NCBI GenBank assembly: GCA_903813345.2
Contig: CAIIXF020000011.1
Location: 7,094,571 to 7,158,570, forward strand
Direction: 5' to 3'
DNA: 64,000 bases
Source: Owenia fusiformis
Taxonomy: Eukaryota > Annelida > Polychaeta > Sabellida > Oweniidae
The stretch's first letter is position 1, and every line of letters begins with the position of its first letter. The translations under genes and the position numbers were made by a program. The notes under the pieces were generated by a model, which worked only from the letters and a program-made list of their open reading frames with translations, was not told the origin of the DNA and made no database searches. This document shows positions 34,501 through 45,904 of this stretch, in pieces.

Positions 34501-36639
34501 CATTATCTTCCCTGCTAGATGTGATTTATAGGAATGACAAATGCCTTTAAATGCCAATAAGAACCTATAAGCATTAAATGTTGAAATTAAATCTCTTTTG
34601 ATTTTATTTTTTGTTTACAGAGTACATATGAGGTATATAATAAAACAAATAGTGACTGCCACATTTTCGGGAAATAGTGTGAAAACAGCATTGGTTTAGA
34701 TATTGCTAGATAAGGAAAATCGAGGGAATATACTAAAATCATTTCATCGATCAATTACACACTATCATATGATTCTTTTTTATCAGGTTTTGGTTAAAAT
34801 ATAATTTTATCATTTTTTTATTTTATCTCATTCGGAATTTTGCATGTTTTTGGCGTCTTGACTGTATAACACTTTCAGATCAAAAAAATTGTTTCTCCTA
34901 ATTTTGAAACTGGGGAAAACCATAATCAATGGTGATTTCTCTTAATAGTCAGTTGTTGACTCACATTATTTAAAGCTATACTCACTGGACAACCTGAACT
35001 TTCTCACTCTGTAATGGTAATGCTTTATTGGATAATTATTTATTTGTTTCACTTTTATCCAAGCCTCTTGCTTAGCCATGAAACTGTACGCTAGGACCCG
35101 ATGATACAGTACGCTAGGACCCGATGATACTATACGCTAGGACCCGATGATACCATGACTTGACAATATAAAAATATAATTCTTTAGCACATGGTATAAC
35201 CAGGCATTGAATCGTTTTGATACTTCCCTGTATTCGTATTTTGAACATTTCAACTCATTTTGTTTTGTGTTCCCAACATATATTTGTATTTCAGATGTAT
35301 TATAATTGTATAATCTCTCATGATACCCAATAAACATATTCCATCAACCATATTATTGAAATTGTTCGCAATAATTTTGTTTTAGAATCTAACACATGAT
35401 ACAACCATCACATTGCGACTATGTACAATTATAAAATTACTATATACATTTCAAATGTACATAATTTTACAATCTTAATATTTTACCACCTACATTTACA
35501 CATGCAAAATTGTGAACAATACTGACAAATACAACGAAATTTTAGTCATCAGCATATAATTTTGGCAAACAAGGTGTTAATATCAGGTATATTGTAACCA
35601 TAAAATAACATAATAAGCAAATCTAATGACAGTCATAATAGACCATTGTATTCTTCTAATTTTAGAATTCATTTTTTTGTTTTAAGAGTAGACAAGAAAA
35701 CCTAAATCTCATTAATAACTGATATCGATAAAGTTATCAAAGACATTCATTAAAATGTCTTGTGTGCAATTGTTTTATTGGAAACACACTTTTAATACTT
35801 TTCAGCTTTTCCATTTATAGTTTGGCAATGAGCTTGGTGACTTGCTACAGCTGGTTGGAGTCTTTCCCTACAGTATTAGTGACATATAAATACTCTTTCT
35901 AATATTGCATTTTTACATGAAATTGAGTCAACACAAATTAATTGATGATTTTGAAAAAATACATGTTATGTACTCTGCCATCTATTGGCATAGGGGTTAG
36001 ATTGTAGTTATTTTCAACAAACTCACTCCAATTTTTCCATCTACCAACATTCATGTTTGTCAAATGCTCAACAAAAACACTATGATATTTGCTTTCAGGT
36101 TCAATCTTTCATTACGTTACAAGAGTTTGAGGCCTACTAGACCTATTGGTACACCATGTCATGAAAATATATTTTAGCTATATCAGGCCTCAAACTACTG
36201 TCAACATACATATATGCAAACACTCTGAATACTTATTATGAAAATCACACCAAAATTTCATCAAAAGATAAACATGTCATATTCCACCATTTTGGTGAAA
36301 TCAAAATTGACTGATTTTCACCAGAATTGCTTTTATCATATGACATACTTGAGTAAGACTCTGCTAGTTTTGGTGCATTTTCCGATTAGCAAAAAATATA
36401 TAAATAGCTATAAAATAGATTGTGCTACAGTCATACTACATTTATCTCTATGTACAGATTGTTTAGGGCAGAACCACATCAAACAACATATTTTGGGAAT
36501 TACATATTCAGTTAGTTCAATTGTGCAGAGTGAATATAAATCTTACATTAAAACATAAAACATTAATAGACCATGACTTCCATTGAATATTGTTAAAGAT
36601 GGAATATACAATAGGCCTATTTAAACTTGTGATACCATT

Positions 36640-36895
36640 TCTCATTTTGTGATACCAATTTTCAACTTGTGTCACCATTTCTCATTTTGTGATACCATTT
36701 GTTAACTAGCCTAATGATATCATTTTTCAACATGGGATACCACTTTCAACTTTACCATTTCCCAACTTGTGATATATCATTTCTCAACTTCTAATACCAT
36801 ATCTCAACTTGTACAACCATCTTTCATCTTCTGATACCATTTTCAATTTGTAATACCATTATCAACCTGTCATACCATTTTTCAACATGTGATAT
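36640..36895. repeat. Degenerate minisatellite at the array's right edge
   Basis: About twelve diverged copies of a 20-24 bp unit near TGATACCATTTCTCAACTTG. Four copies also precede the transmembrane ORF in the A1 and A3 spacers. Confidence 0.75.
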
Positions 36896-37145
36896 TGAAT
36901 CTCTATCTATTCTCTATTATGTATTTATATGTACCATTGCTATCCACCAAACAGTGATCTCTCCTAGGGTGCTAAATGCTTACTTAATTATTTCAATGTT
37001 TTGACATAGTGCAACTGGAGACTTTTAACAATACAGGGTTGCATGTGATTTTCTATATTCACAACCAGGTGAGTGTGTTAGGAATATCACTAATTCATGT
37101 CATGTATTGCTTTTGACTTTAATACATCTGTACATTATCCTTCTA

Positions 37146-37225
37146 TTCTACATTGCCTGTAAACTTATTCTACATTGCCTGTAAACTTATTCTACATTGC
37201 CTGTAAACTTATTCTACATTGACTG
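37146..37225. repeat. 22-bp tandem repeat
   Basis: The unit is TTCTACATTGCCTGTAAACT plus TA, about 3.6 copies, nearly identical. Confidence 0.85.
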
Positions 37226-37229
37226 TTAT

Positions 37230-38669
37230 CAATAATGAGTTAACTTCTCACTAACATAACTTAACATTCACATTTTCTCAAAACAAACACTATTTTCGAA
37301 ACAAACTGAAAATAAAAACACAAATGCACCTTTTTAAATATGGCAAATTTTCAAAGAATAATAATCATCTAAATTTCATCTAAGGAGGTTAAGCTCCATG
37401 TTTTTAAAGGAACTTGTTCATGAATGTAAAGAATATAATGTCAGGAGGATAGAGATAAGTTCTACGTTTTGGAGAATTCATTTGGCCGATTAAGTATCAA
37501 GGTATAAGGAAAATAGTTTTAATTAGCCCCTGGAAAACCAATTGAGAGGGGGACAGTGATCACTTGGAGAATAATATTAAATGTTCATGAACAAGTTTTC
37601 TTAAAAATATGTAGTTTAGCCTATTGATCATTGCGTATTGGTTTTAAGTGTTAATATATCATATACTGTACAGTTTCGAAAGCCAATCAGTCTAATGCAC
37701 AGTGACAAAAATTTGGAAATTGGCACAGGTAAATGAATGACCTATCCCCTATTTATTGAGACTGTGCATTAGACTGTAAATATTTACATAAATGTTCCTT
37801 TGTTAAAAGCAAATATATAATATTATAATGAACCAATCTATATATTGATCATTGGCTTTTTGGTCTCTCCATAGCAAATAACCATTGATTTTCTGATTTT
37901 GTCTTTGCAAAAACTTCCTTCCATACTTGTTTTAGGTAGTTTCCTGTTTTAACATATTTGATCGTGGAGTACTTATGTGATTCCGGTTTGACTATATGAT
38001 ATCAAATAATATATGACCATGTGACATCAAATATTACCATGTGGAGTCAAATGTGACCATATCATGTAATACAGCATTAATTTATGGATTCAATCAAACA
38101 GCTGGCCACAATCAAAAATCACAAATCTCAAAATTCGATGTTCTTTCATCTTGTTAAATCCTGCTCTTGTTAAATCCATTATTTCTGTGCATTTAACTCT
38201 AATCTCATATTCATTCTGCGTGTTTATCTTTAGAAGCTCACTTCCATATCATCCTTTCTATTTCTCATAAATGTCACTATAATTACAAATAAATATGTGA
38301 CATTTAGATATCAATTCCTATGAACATAATCTGCAAAGCCTGTTGTAGCTTGGTTCAGAATCTTGTTTCGCCAATCAATGGTAAGCTTAATTCAGTGTCA
38401 TACATGAAACCTACCAATCATCTTGCTTCCCTGAGCCATATCTCGATCTACCAATGAGCTTGGCTCAGTTTCTCAACTGACCAATCAGTTTAGTTTGGTT
38501 AATATCTCAACTGACCAATCAGCTTGTTTCAGTGTCTTAATTGACCAATTACAATCTTACACTATCTCCATAGTGACCAGTAATGTTGTTCAATCATTTT
38601 CACAGATATGTCTACCTCGCAATCATTAAATAAACATCAAATTGACCAATCAGCCGCACGTTTGTATCA
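37230..38669 (-). other. Probable 3' UTR and flank of the WASF gene
   Basis: No ORF is supported. The region next to the stop has many imprecise GACCAATCAGCTTG-like repeats (38370-38670). A candidate - strand AATAAA is at 37752-37757, about 900 bp past the stop. Confidence 0.4.
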
Positions 38670-38863
38670 CTAAGCATCTGTTGACCAATCATCATCGTCC
38701 AAATCTGAGTCATCTTCTCCCTCAGAATCGCTAACCTCGAGAGCCCGTCTTCTCATCTCAAATGCCTTGTCCATGATGGACTGCACATCAAGTTGACCAG
38801 TACCTCCTTGTTTGTGTTTCTCCTCCTTTAACTTACGCTCTTCTACTTTCTTCAGCTTGAAAC
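38670..38863 (-). CDS. wasf: WASF last exon: WH2 end, central and acidic regions
   Basis: The acceptor TATTTCAG precedes the exon, which begins by completing Gly574. It encodes [10 protein letters not shown], the amphipathic central helix and [15 protein letters not shown], which bind actin and Arp2/3 in this family. It is too short to appear as a long ORF. The stop is TAG at 38672-38670. Confidence 0.93.
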
Positions 38864-41800
38864 CTGAAATACATAAACATTCCTCCTAAGTTATTGATTT
38901 TGAAGGTTTTACTGTATTAATGTAATATAATCTTTTAGAAAATGCAATTCCATGGCATATTCATACATGTTTTAACTTCTTAATTCTACCTCATTTTGTA
39001 TTTAAAAGAATTCTACAATTACAATTTGTTTCCCGCTGATTTACATGGAATTAAAATTAAGCTTTTTGCAGGGTGAGGCACTCCAATTACCAAGTATCAT
39101 TCCTTTAATTTTCTTGAAACTATAGTTAAACTAAATTGTAGTTACCATCTTGAATAGCTTTCAGCAGATCACTTCTAGCATCAGGTTGCTTTGGCTCTGG
39201 TTCAGGGGGAGGCATTGTAGATGAGGCATTGGTTGAGTTAGACCCCACAGATGTGCTATCCATAGGGGGTGGAGGGGGTGGGGGAGCTGGTATACCTCCA
39301 TTAGATACTGGAGATGACATACCCATAGGGGGAGGGGGCGGGGGTGGTGGAACACCCCCTGGGGAAGCACCATCAAAAGGTGGGGGTGTTGGGGGAGGAG
39401 GAGGCATAGAGTGGATACTTTGTGGTGTATCAGGGGTGTTAGGAGTGTTGCCACCCATAGGGGGAGGGGGTGGGGGTGGTGGAAGATCCATACTATCTGG
39501 CGTGCGCGCTGGGCTGGGGGAGTGAGACTCCCTAATATAATTGCCTTGTGGGGATTCCCTCTGAAGTTGGTTGACCTGGGGGTTGGGATACCTGTGGGTG
39601 CTATCTGGGGTACCATGTGGGCTATAACCTGGGGTTCCCTCGCGACTTGATTGGGAGAACCGATCTAATATAGGCATAGGGGGTGGGGGAGGAGGGGGTA
39701 AGTCCTCTCTACTGGCATAATGACTACTCTGGGGTGAATTCTGCATTCCCCCTGGGGGTGGAGGAGGTGCAACTGCTGGCCTGTGGGGGCTGGATATTGC
39801 AGATGAGGGGGTCCTACTCAAATGTGACCCACTACCACTATGACTACTCTGTCGTGATATATCATACTGTTCCTTCATATACTGATCTTTCACTAGGTTT
39901 TGGTTGTGATTGTATTCATTATACTGCTTTTCTTGGTTGTACATCTCACTCTGCTGCATATCTTGGTTATATTGTGAGCCCCTAGGTGGCCCATCACCAT
40001 TATTATACTGTTGCCTATAGTCTCTATTGCTACCTCCTAATGAGCTAGGATCTGTGGTGTAGCCCTCTATGTGACTGTTACGATCCTCTATATTATTAGG
40101 CATGTGATTTTGTTGTATTTCTAAGCTATTAGGACGTGGACTACGATCCTCGCCAGATTGCTGTTGACGCTGCTGTTCCTCTAGCTGTTGTTGGTGCAGC
40201 ATTTGACGCTGCTGTTCCCTGGGGACAAATTCTTGTCCCATGGCCAGTTTTTGCCAATCTTTTTGTCGATGAGCCTCACGTACAACTCGCTCTCCACGAC
40301 CACCAGATCGGGGACGCTGAAAGAAAAAAATGTTTATAGTCCTTGTACATGTACCAGATTCACATTTAGAGCATCATGTACAGGGTGACACCAAAAATGC
40401 AACTCTCTATTTTTGAACAACAAACTTTGTCAAAAATGATTAAATCTGGTGTATGCTTAAAAATCAATGTAAAATAGATATAAACAGTAACACCCAACAC
40501 TTGCCAGACAAGACAGTTATAAACTGATGTTCGCTTGAACCAAACTTCATGTAACTCTCAAAACATGAATAAAAGTTATATTGGCATTTTCATGGGTTGC
40601 ATTTATGGGTCACCCTGTATCATGTAAAAGCATCATGCATAAAAGCATTGTAAAAAGTTACTATGGGTACAAATACTCTGATTCATCATTATTGATTTAA
40701 TTCACAGCTGAGCATCATATTATAAATACAATGTGGTACTGAAATAAAACAGATGTTCAAGATCATCAATATCAAATTGTTTTAATTGAATTTCTATGCT
40801 TCATGCTGCAGAAAACATTTCAAGATATTGATGAATTTACTACATACTATACTTTAGAAACCCATTGTTGCATTTTAAAATCCATCAATTTTATATTCTA
40901 TTCCTAGGTATATTGAAATACATGTACACTTATGATGGTATAAACCTTGACAATACCTTAGCATTTTGTGTTGTGATTATAGCAACAAAATACATAAAAG
41001 TAAAAAACATATGCCATTCAAATTGTATTTGTACCTTTTTGTCACGTTTCTTTTTTATTTCTTTGCGTTGATGCTCCGTGTCTTTCTGCATCTCAGAGAC
41101 CCACAGTTGGAAGAAATATTTTGGGTCTGTGTAGAATTTCATACTCGACTTTCCATCCTCTCTGAAATAACATGTTTAATTTTCTTTTTTAATTATGGCA
41201 TGATGATTCCTATGGTAACTAAAGATCTATGAATTTATTTTGATGAAACTCTTCCATCAAACATATGAATCATATTTTTAATATTACAAATCATTGAAAT
41301 TACGAGCCTTGAGGTGACATCAGATACCTGTGAGTGACATCAAACACCATAAAGTGACATCATAGAAATATGAGTGATATCATAAGCCCACATCTGACAT
41401 CACAGACCTATGAGTGACACATACACATATAAGTGACACCAATGCCCTATGAACTGTCATAACAGACTTATGAATGACACTATATATCTGTGACTTGACA
41501 TCAATGACCTAATATGGATGACACCATAAATCAACAAGTGAGTGATTGCAATAGCTCACCATGTGAGCTAATAAGTGACATCACAGACCTATAAGTGACA
41601 TAACACACGTACAAGTAACAAAGTCAACTTACCTAAACACATCCAGTTTAGCAAGGGCTGGCGGAGGATCACATTGTTGGTAGGTTTCTTGCAGTGCAAC
41701 AGGCATTGTCTGGCGGATCAACACCTGCTGGTCTTGACTCGGAGTTGCACGGAATGGTTTCCGAAGATTAATATCTTGCAATGACACTGAAATATTTAAA

Positions 41801-42456
41801 AAAAATAAAATTAGGTAATATATTAATGGTAGCATGACCCTAATAACTCTTAGCAGTTTGGATATTTTAACATTGAATTTGAACATCTAAAATAATTAGT
41901 GTTTAGGCATGTATACTCATTAGCTAAGCAGACACTAGGCAATGTCTCCATAGTGGGTGGGCATTCTTAACAACAAATGAAAATTCTGAGAAGTAATTTG
42001 TTGAAATATCAGGCCCATAGCCAGGGAGAGGGCATTCAAACCATTCAGTTTTTCATTATTTTGCGCATTTTCAAGTGATTTTGGGCCAGTCTCAAATGTG
42101 CAACCACTGGAAGTGAACTCTCTTAATAAAAGCTGGCTATCTCAGTTTGAATATTCTGTTCATTGATATTTATGTACTTTTTTCCTACCTTCTTCAACAT
42201 TTGAATCTAGTTGAGTGACTTTCACTTTCAGGCGATCAATTCTATCCTGAAGCCTATTGGCCCTATTGAAGAATGAATTTGCATCTTTGGATAGTTCACC
42301 AAATATATCCTCAGCCTGGTCACTTAGGTTACTGAGTTGACGTATAACATTTGCGAGTGTGTTGTTTGTGACACATTCTAATTCATTCTGGATACCCTTT
42401 GCCACGATCCCCCGACTGAGGTGGGATGGCTCGACCACGCGCTTAACTAACGGCAT
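38670..42456 (-). CDS. wasf: WAVE/SCAR actin-nucleation promoting factor (WASF), 637 aa
   Basis: Five coding exons (42456-42189, 41786-41633, 41161-41035, 40316-39146, 38863-38670) join in frame through GT-AG sites to 637 codons. WAVE proteins sit in the WAVE regulatory complex and activate Arp2/3 downstream of Rac at lamellipodia. Residues 1-160 match the WAVE homology domain (MPLVKR start, [50 protein letters not shown]). A lysine/arginine-rich region follows, then a Gln-rich and polyproline region, then a WH2 ([17 protein letters not shown]), a central helix ([14 protein letters not shown], 605-618) and an acidic tail with the conserved Trp633. It is longer than the vertebrate proteins (about 500-560 aa), mostly in the Gln/Pro part. 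No frameshift was seen. A noncoding exon probably lies about 21 kb upstream. Confidence 0.96.
39146..40316 (-). CDS. wasf: WASF exon encoding the Gln- and Pro-rich region
   Basis: 1171 nt following the acceptor CTTTCAG. It begins [18 protein letters not shown], the basic segment, then a Gln-rich stretch (residues about 214-232), Ser/Asn-rich linkers and at least five runs of six to eight prolines, several ending PMG or PMD. Proline runs in WAVE bind profilin and SH3 proteins. The donor ATG|GTAACT follows DLLKAIQD. Confidence 0.93.
40381..40617. mobile_element. Small MITE with TA target in a WASF intron
   Basis: The ends CAGGGTGACACCAAAAATGC and GCATTTATGGGTCACCCTG are inverted copies flanked by TA. 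It is related in style to the CAGGGTGGTC element of the array but shorter (237 bp). Confidence 0.7.
41035..41161 (-). CDS. wasf: WASF exon encoding KFYTDP.YFF segment
   Basis: 127 nt, from the acceptor TTATTTCAG to the donor AAG|GTACAA. It encodes the end of the WAVE homology domain ([14 protein letters not shown]) and the start of the basic region ([10 protein letters not shown]). Confidence 0.92.
41305..41620. repeat. Degenerate minisatellite in a WASF intron
   Basis: Roughly twelve diverged copies of a unit near TATGAGTGACATCACAGACC. Confidence 0.7.
41633..41786 (-). CDS. wasf: WASF second coding exon
   Basis: 154 nt, from the acceptor ATATTTCAG to the donor TTTAG|GTAAGT. It encodes [11 protein letters not shown], conserved across WAVE proteins, then a more variable linker ending [11 protein letters not shown]. 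Confidence 0.92.
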
Positions 42457-42490
42457 TTTGACCCCCTCAGTTGCTACATTTTATCCAGAT
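42189..42490 (-). CDS. wasf: WASF first coding exon with short 5' UTR
   Basis: The acceptor TCTATTTCCAG lies at 42491, so translation starts in an internal exon 34 nt from the splice site. The start context is CAAAATGCC. It encodes residues 1-89, the N-terminal helices of the WAVE homology domain. The donor is GAAG|GTAGGA. Confidence 0.92.
42474..42479 (-). promoter_or_regulatory. AUG-stop element in the WASF leader
   Basis: ATGTAG lies 17 nt before the true start and in a reasonable context (ATAAAATGTAG). It is a minimal upstream ORF that could slow initiation. Its use is inference. Confidence 0.5.
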
Positions 42491-43670
42491 CTGGAAATAG
42501 AAAATGAAAATGATTAACAGTGTAATTATAATGCTAAGCAGGCAATAGTAAGGATTTTCCTCATTTCATTTTGACGAAGATCTGTTGAAAAATAGCTTGC
42601 CAGTTCATTATGGTACAGCAGTTAACTTTACATTGAAACTGATGCTAAAAAATTGTATCTTATCTTATTGTACGATAACACCATCATAAATAACTCTTCG
42701 TTTCCCTTCTCCATTTTTTGTAACAATCAATCACTACTGAAAGACATTATGTAAATAGGACCAAGGATATAAAATAAAATATCATGAGGAACAAGATGAT
42801 ACGAGCTTTAGGATTTTATTTGAGCAAAATTGACCAAAACTGCACAATAAATGCTAGATTTACAGATAAAAAATTAAAAAACATGCAAAAAAATTCTCTA
42901 GCAAACTTGTAAATGACCTATCCTAAAGCATCTAAAAATTGCTATTACGTTGAAAATATTATATATTACAATACAGAGCAATGAGGAAGTCATAAAATAA
43001 AATAGATAAAGATAGTTCAACAAATAGAAACAACGAATTAACAGGTCAAAATGTCACCACCTGCAAAAGCGTAACAAGTGTTACAGATGCCAAACTCTGA
43101 TACTGACCCCCAACCACTGGTCACAAAAATAGCACTAAAATTCTGTACTTCCGAGGTCTTACTAACCCTACAACCCAAACCAAACATAGATAAAAATGGC
43201 ATGTTACATGTTGACATTTTCAGCAGGGGCTACTATCGCCAATACCTTCACTATCTCACATTGAAATACGTATTTCAAGTGTTATGCTAGCTTTAGACGA
43301 ATACAGACTTCTCAACATGTTTCCTGTACCCTAAAGCAATGGAATCTTACAGAAAGATCAAAGTTATATGTCTGAACAGTTTTCTTTTCATCATGTCGTC
43401 CCACATTATGCACACTTTAAGTCTACTTTAATACATCACTAGGGGCATTGGGTTATTTGCTCAAAGGCATATAATCACCGAAAAATACATTTTTGATTCA
43501 ACTTTTTAATTGTTATTTCATTATGTATTCAATAGGCCTACTGAATGTAAAAATAATGGTTAGACAAACACAATTGAGACAAAATGCCAGTTCATTTAAG
43601 TTATCTATATTGTCAAAATGCAGGACTTAATTCCCACCTGACAAACATCCAGATGCAGGGACATATTTCT

Positions 43671-43905
43671 AAATGGAAGACCATATATCTTAAAATGCAA
43701 GACCATATTTCTAAAATGCAAGACCATATTTCTTAAAATGCAAGACCATATTTCTTAAAATGCAAGACCATATTTCTTAAAATGCAAGACCATATTTCTC
43801 AAAATGCAAGACCATATTTCTAAAATGCAGGACCATATTTCTTAAAATGCAAGACCATATTTCTTAAAATGCAAGACCATATTTCTTAAAATACAAGACC
43901 ATTTT
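43671..43905. repeat. 20-22 bp tandem repeat, about 11 copies
   Basis: The unit AAGACCATATTTCTTAAAAT plus GC is well conserved and varies by 1-2 bases in length between copies. Confidence 0.9.
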
Positions 43906-43909
43906 CTAA

Positions 43910-45535
43910 GATCATGTTAGGTCAGATTCTCTAGAATTCAGCAATTTCCCTTTTAAGACATTTAATATTCATAAATGTTTTATAAATATACAATACTTTA
44001 AACTGATTTCACATTGCCTCCTATTTTACATTGGCTATTAATATCCACTGCTATTATATCAATAATAAGTACTCTCAATGGCTCCATCACAAAATGCAAT
44101 CATTTTGAGCTTAATGAAAATTTATTTGTTTCTTTCATGTTGGAATAAATACATGATGCTCGATATATAACCAAACCACATTTATGCGGCAAAAAGTACA
44201 TGCTTTGCCCTTTGTACTGTAACAGTTGTAGATAGTTAACAGTAAACAGTGACAAAGTTTTAAAACCGCAATGACACAAATGTTGTGCTTCTTAATTTTT
44301 TTCTATCTAAAATACGAATGTGCTTAATGTGATTAATCTGTGTACATTTCTATAACAATTTCAGGTTTCTCTTCTCAATCTAAATATTTTACGTTTTACT
44401 TAATCTAAATATTCTGCATTTTACTTTCCAACTCAACAATGAGTATTGTGAAACACAGGTCACCACATGCATGGAATCCCCGTAATCCCAAGGCCGTCAT
44501 TATTTTTCCTAGATGCAAGTATCAATATGCACTGATTGAACCCTCGTACATTGCAATGCACATTTTCCCATTTCCCATAAGGCTCGTAAGATTAACAGTT
44601 TAACAGTGAGTAATAATCAAGGAGCAGGCTTAGCACTGCAATACCCGTGATCAAATTATCCGTCTGCTGGCGATAAATCTCCTGTATTTCTTTAAAATTT
44701 GAAAGAACTTCCTAATTTTCTTGCACTTCTTCACAATTTAGATCCTTATCTCTATTTCTATATATAGAACTCGCTCCAGGTTTCACTCACTTTGAGCAGT
44801 TTTATTTTTTTAAACTGGATCCCCATGTGTAATGTTATATTTACAGCTTCTCACTGGGCTGTATTGGAAATGTGATAGAACTGATGGGTCTTTGTATTTA
44901 AGAAGTCAGAAGTGGGATCTTTACTAAGGGTAATTGGTATATCCTTGAAATCTCATTGCATTAGAAAGTATCTAATGAAGAAAAATGTTGCAAATATCTC
45001 TGGATGTAGATGGGGGCATTGAGATAATATGAATATATTAAAGGTGCAACAATTCTCCATTTCGCTGTTCGCTCTTTGAATCAGAACGTTCGCATATATG
45101 GTGCATATATGTACTCAAAAAGGACAAAATTTGATTGGTCAATATTTTTCAACGATGCATTTCGTGTAGCTATTTGTGAGACCCGAAAGTTCTAAATCAA
45201 ATTAATTACGCAATTTTGTTTTTACACCCGCAAGCTAAATAAAAAAATGACACCATCGGAATTCTTCTTCTTTGTCATTGAATTAATAGTCAGTATACCA
45301 GATTTAATCAATAAAAGATTATACAATTAACAACAAAATTCGGAAACGAGTATGTAAGATTTGCTTTCGAACCACTAAACTTGACCTAGATAATAGCGAC
45401 GTGTCTTCTTTGGTCAAATGCTCAGTTGTTTGTGGGTTTTCAACGTAACTCTATAATGTAATATGAAGATGAGTACTTTTATTCAGTTGTTGCATCGATG
45501 TTACAGTTTGTAGTGCGGTAATATTGGCATGAACG
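43910..45535. other. WASF 5' intron, no gene seen
   Basis: AT-rich sequence without supported coding potential. Confidence 0.45.
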
Positions 45536-45539
45536 TGTT

Positions 45540-45900
45540 GAAAGTCGAATGGAATTGCTTTTTCCAATATGGCGACTAGTCACGTGACTTCTTCTCTTCC
45601 GGAATATACTCCCATTTTCAATCATTGTTTTCACCCCGTTAGGAGCCAATAAAATGAAAAAAAATATATGTTATATAAAGATTATTAAAAGACTAATTGT
45701 TTCTGATAGTTTGTTTTCTCCGATCGCATGGAGATTCGATCGAAAATATCGCTTGAAAAATGGGTATGAAAATCCCCATGTTAAACCAACGGGGAAAAAC
45801 AAGGTAGAAAAATTTTGTTCCCCCGCGAACTGCATCATGGGAAATATTTTGACCTTATAAGGAAAAACTTTCGCGCCATCTTTATTAGAGATTCAATACT
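45540..45900. promoter_or_regulatory. Candidate regulatory island
   Basis: A less AT-rich block with CpGs. It holds GTCACGTGAC (a perfect E-box palindrome), CTTCCGGAA (ETS-like), CATCATGGGAAAT and TTTCGCGCCATC (E2F-like) within 330 bp. It could be an enhancer or an alternative promoter of the WASF gene. No transcript evidence is available. Confidence 0.35.
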
Positions 45901-45904
45901 ACCG

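Larger units (their letters stand above)
486..36743 (+). repeat. Tandem array of alternating type A and type B FReD units
   Basis: About 36 kb made of three A units and two B units in the order A-B-A-B-A. The sequence upstream of A1, A3 and A5 is mutually similar, as are the spacers downstream of A1, A3 and A5 and the spacers around B2 and B4. FReD exon starts recur at 5925, 13403, 17989, 24799 and 32591, so one A-B period is about 11.4 to 14.6 kb; the length differences come mainly from inserted elements. The right edge lies in a minisatellite: A1 and A3 continue into the transmembrane ORF after the word GGGATACCAC, while A5 continues into more minisatellite after 36743. Confidence 0.85.

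Noticed and set aside
39229-39525. Glycine-rich ORF on the + strand opposite the WASF proline exon
   Set aside because: It is the antisense of proline codons and has no independent support.
43671-43905. Regular direct repeats resembling a CRISPR array
   Set aside because: Units are contiguous with no unique spacers, and the context is a eukaryotic intron.
45654-45860. 68-codon ORF in the candidate regulatory island
   Set aside because: No recognisable domain and the composition matches the background.
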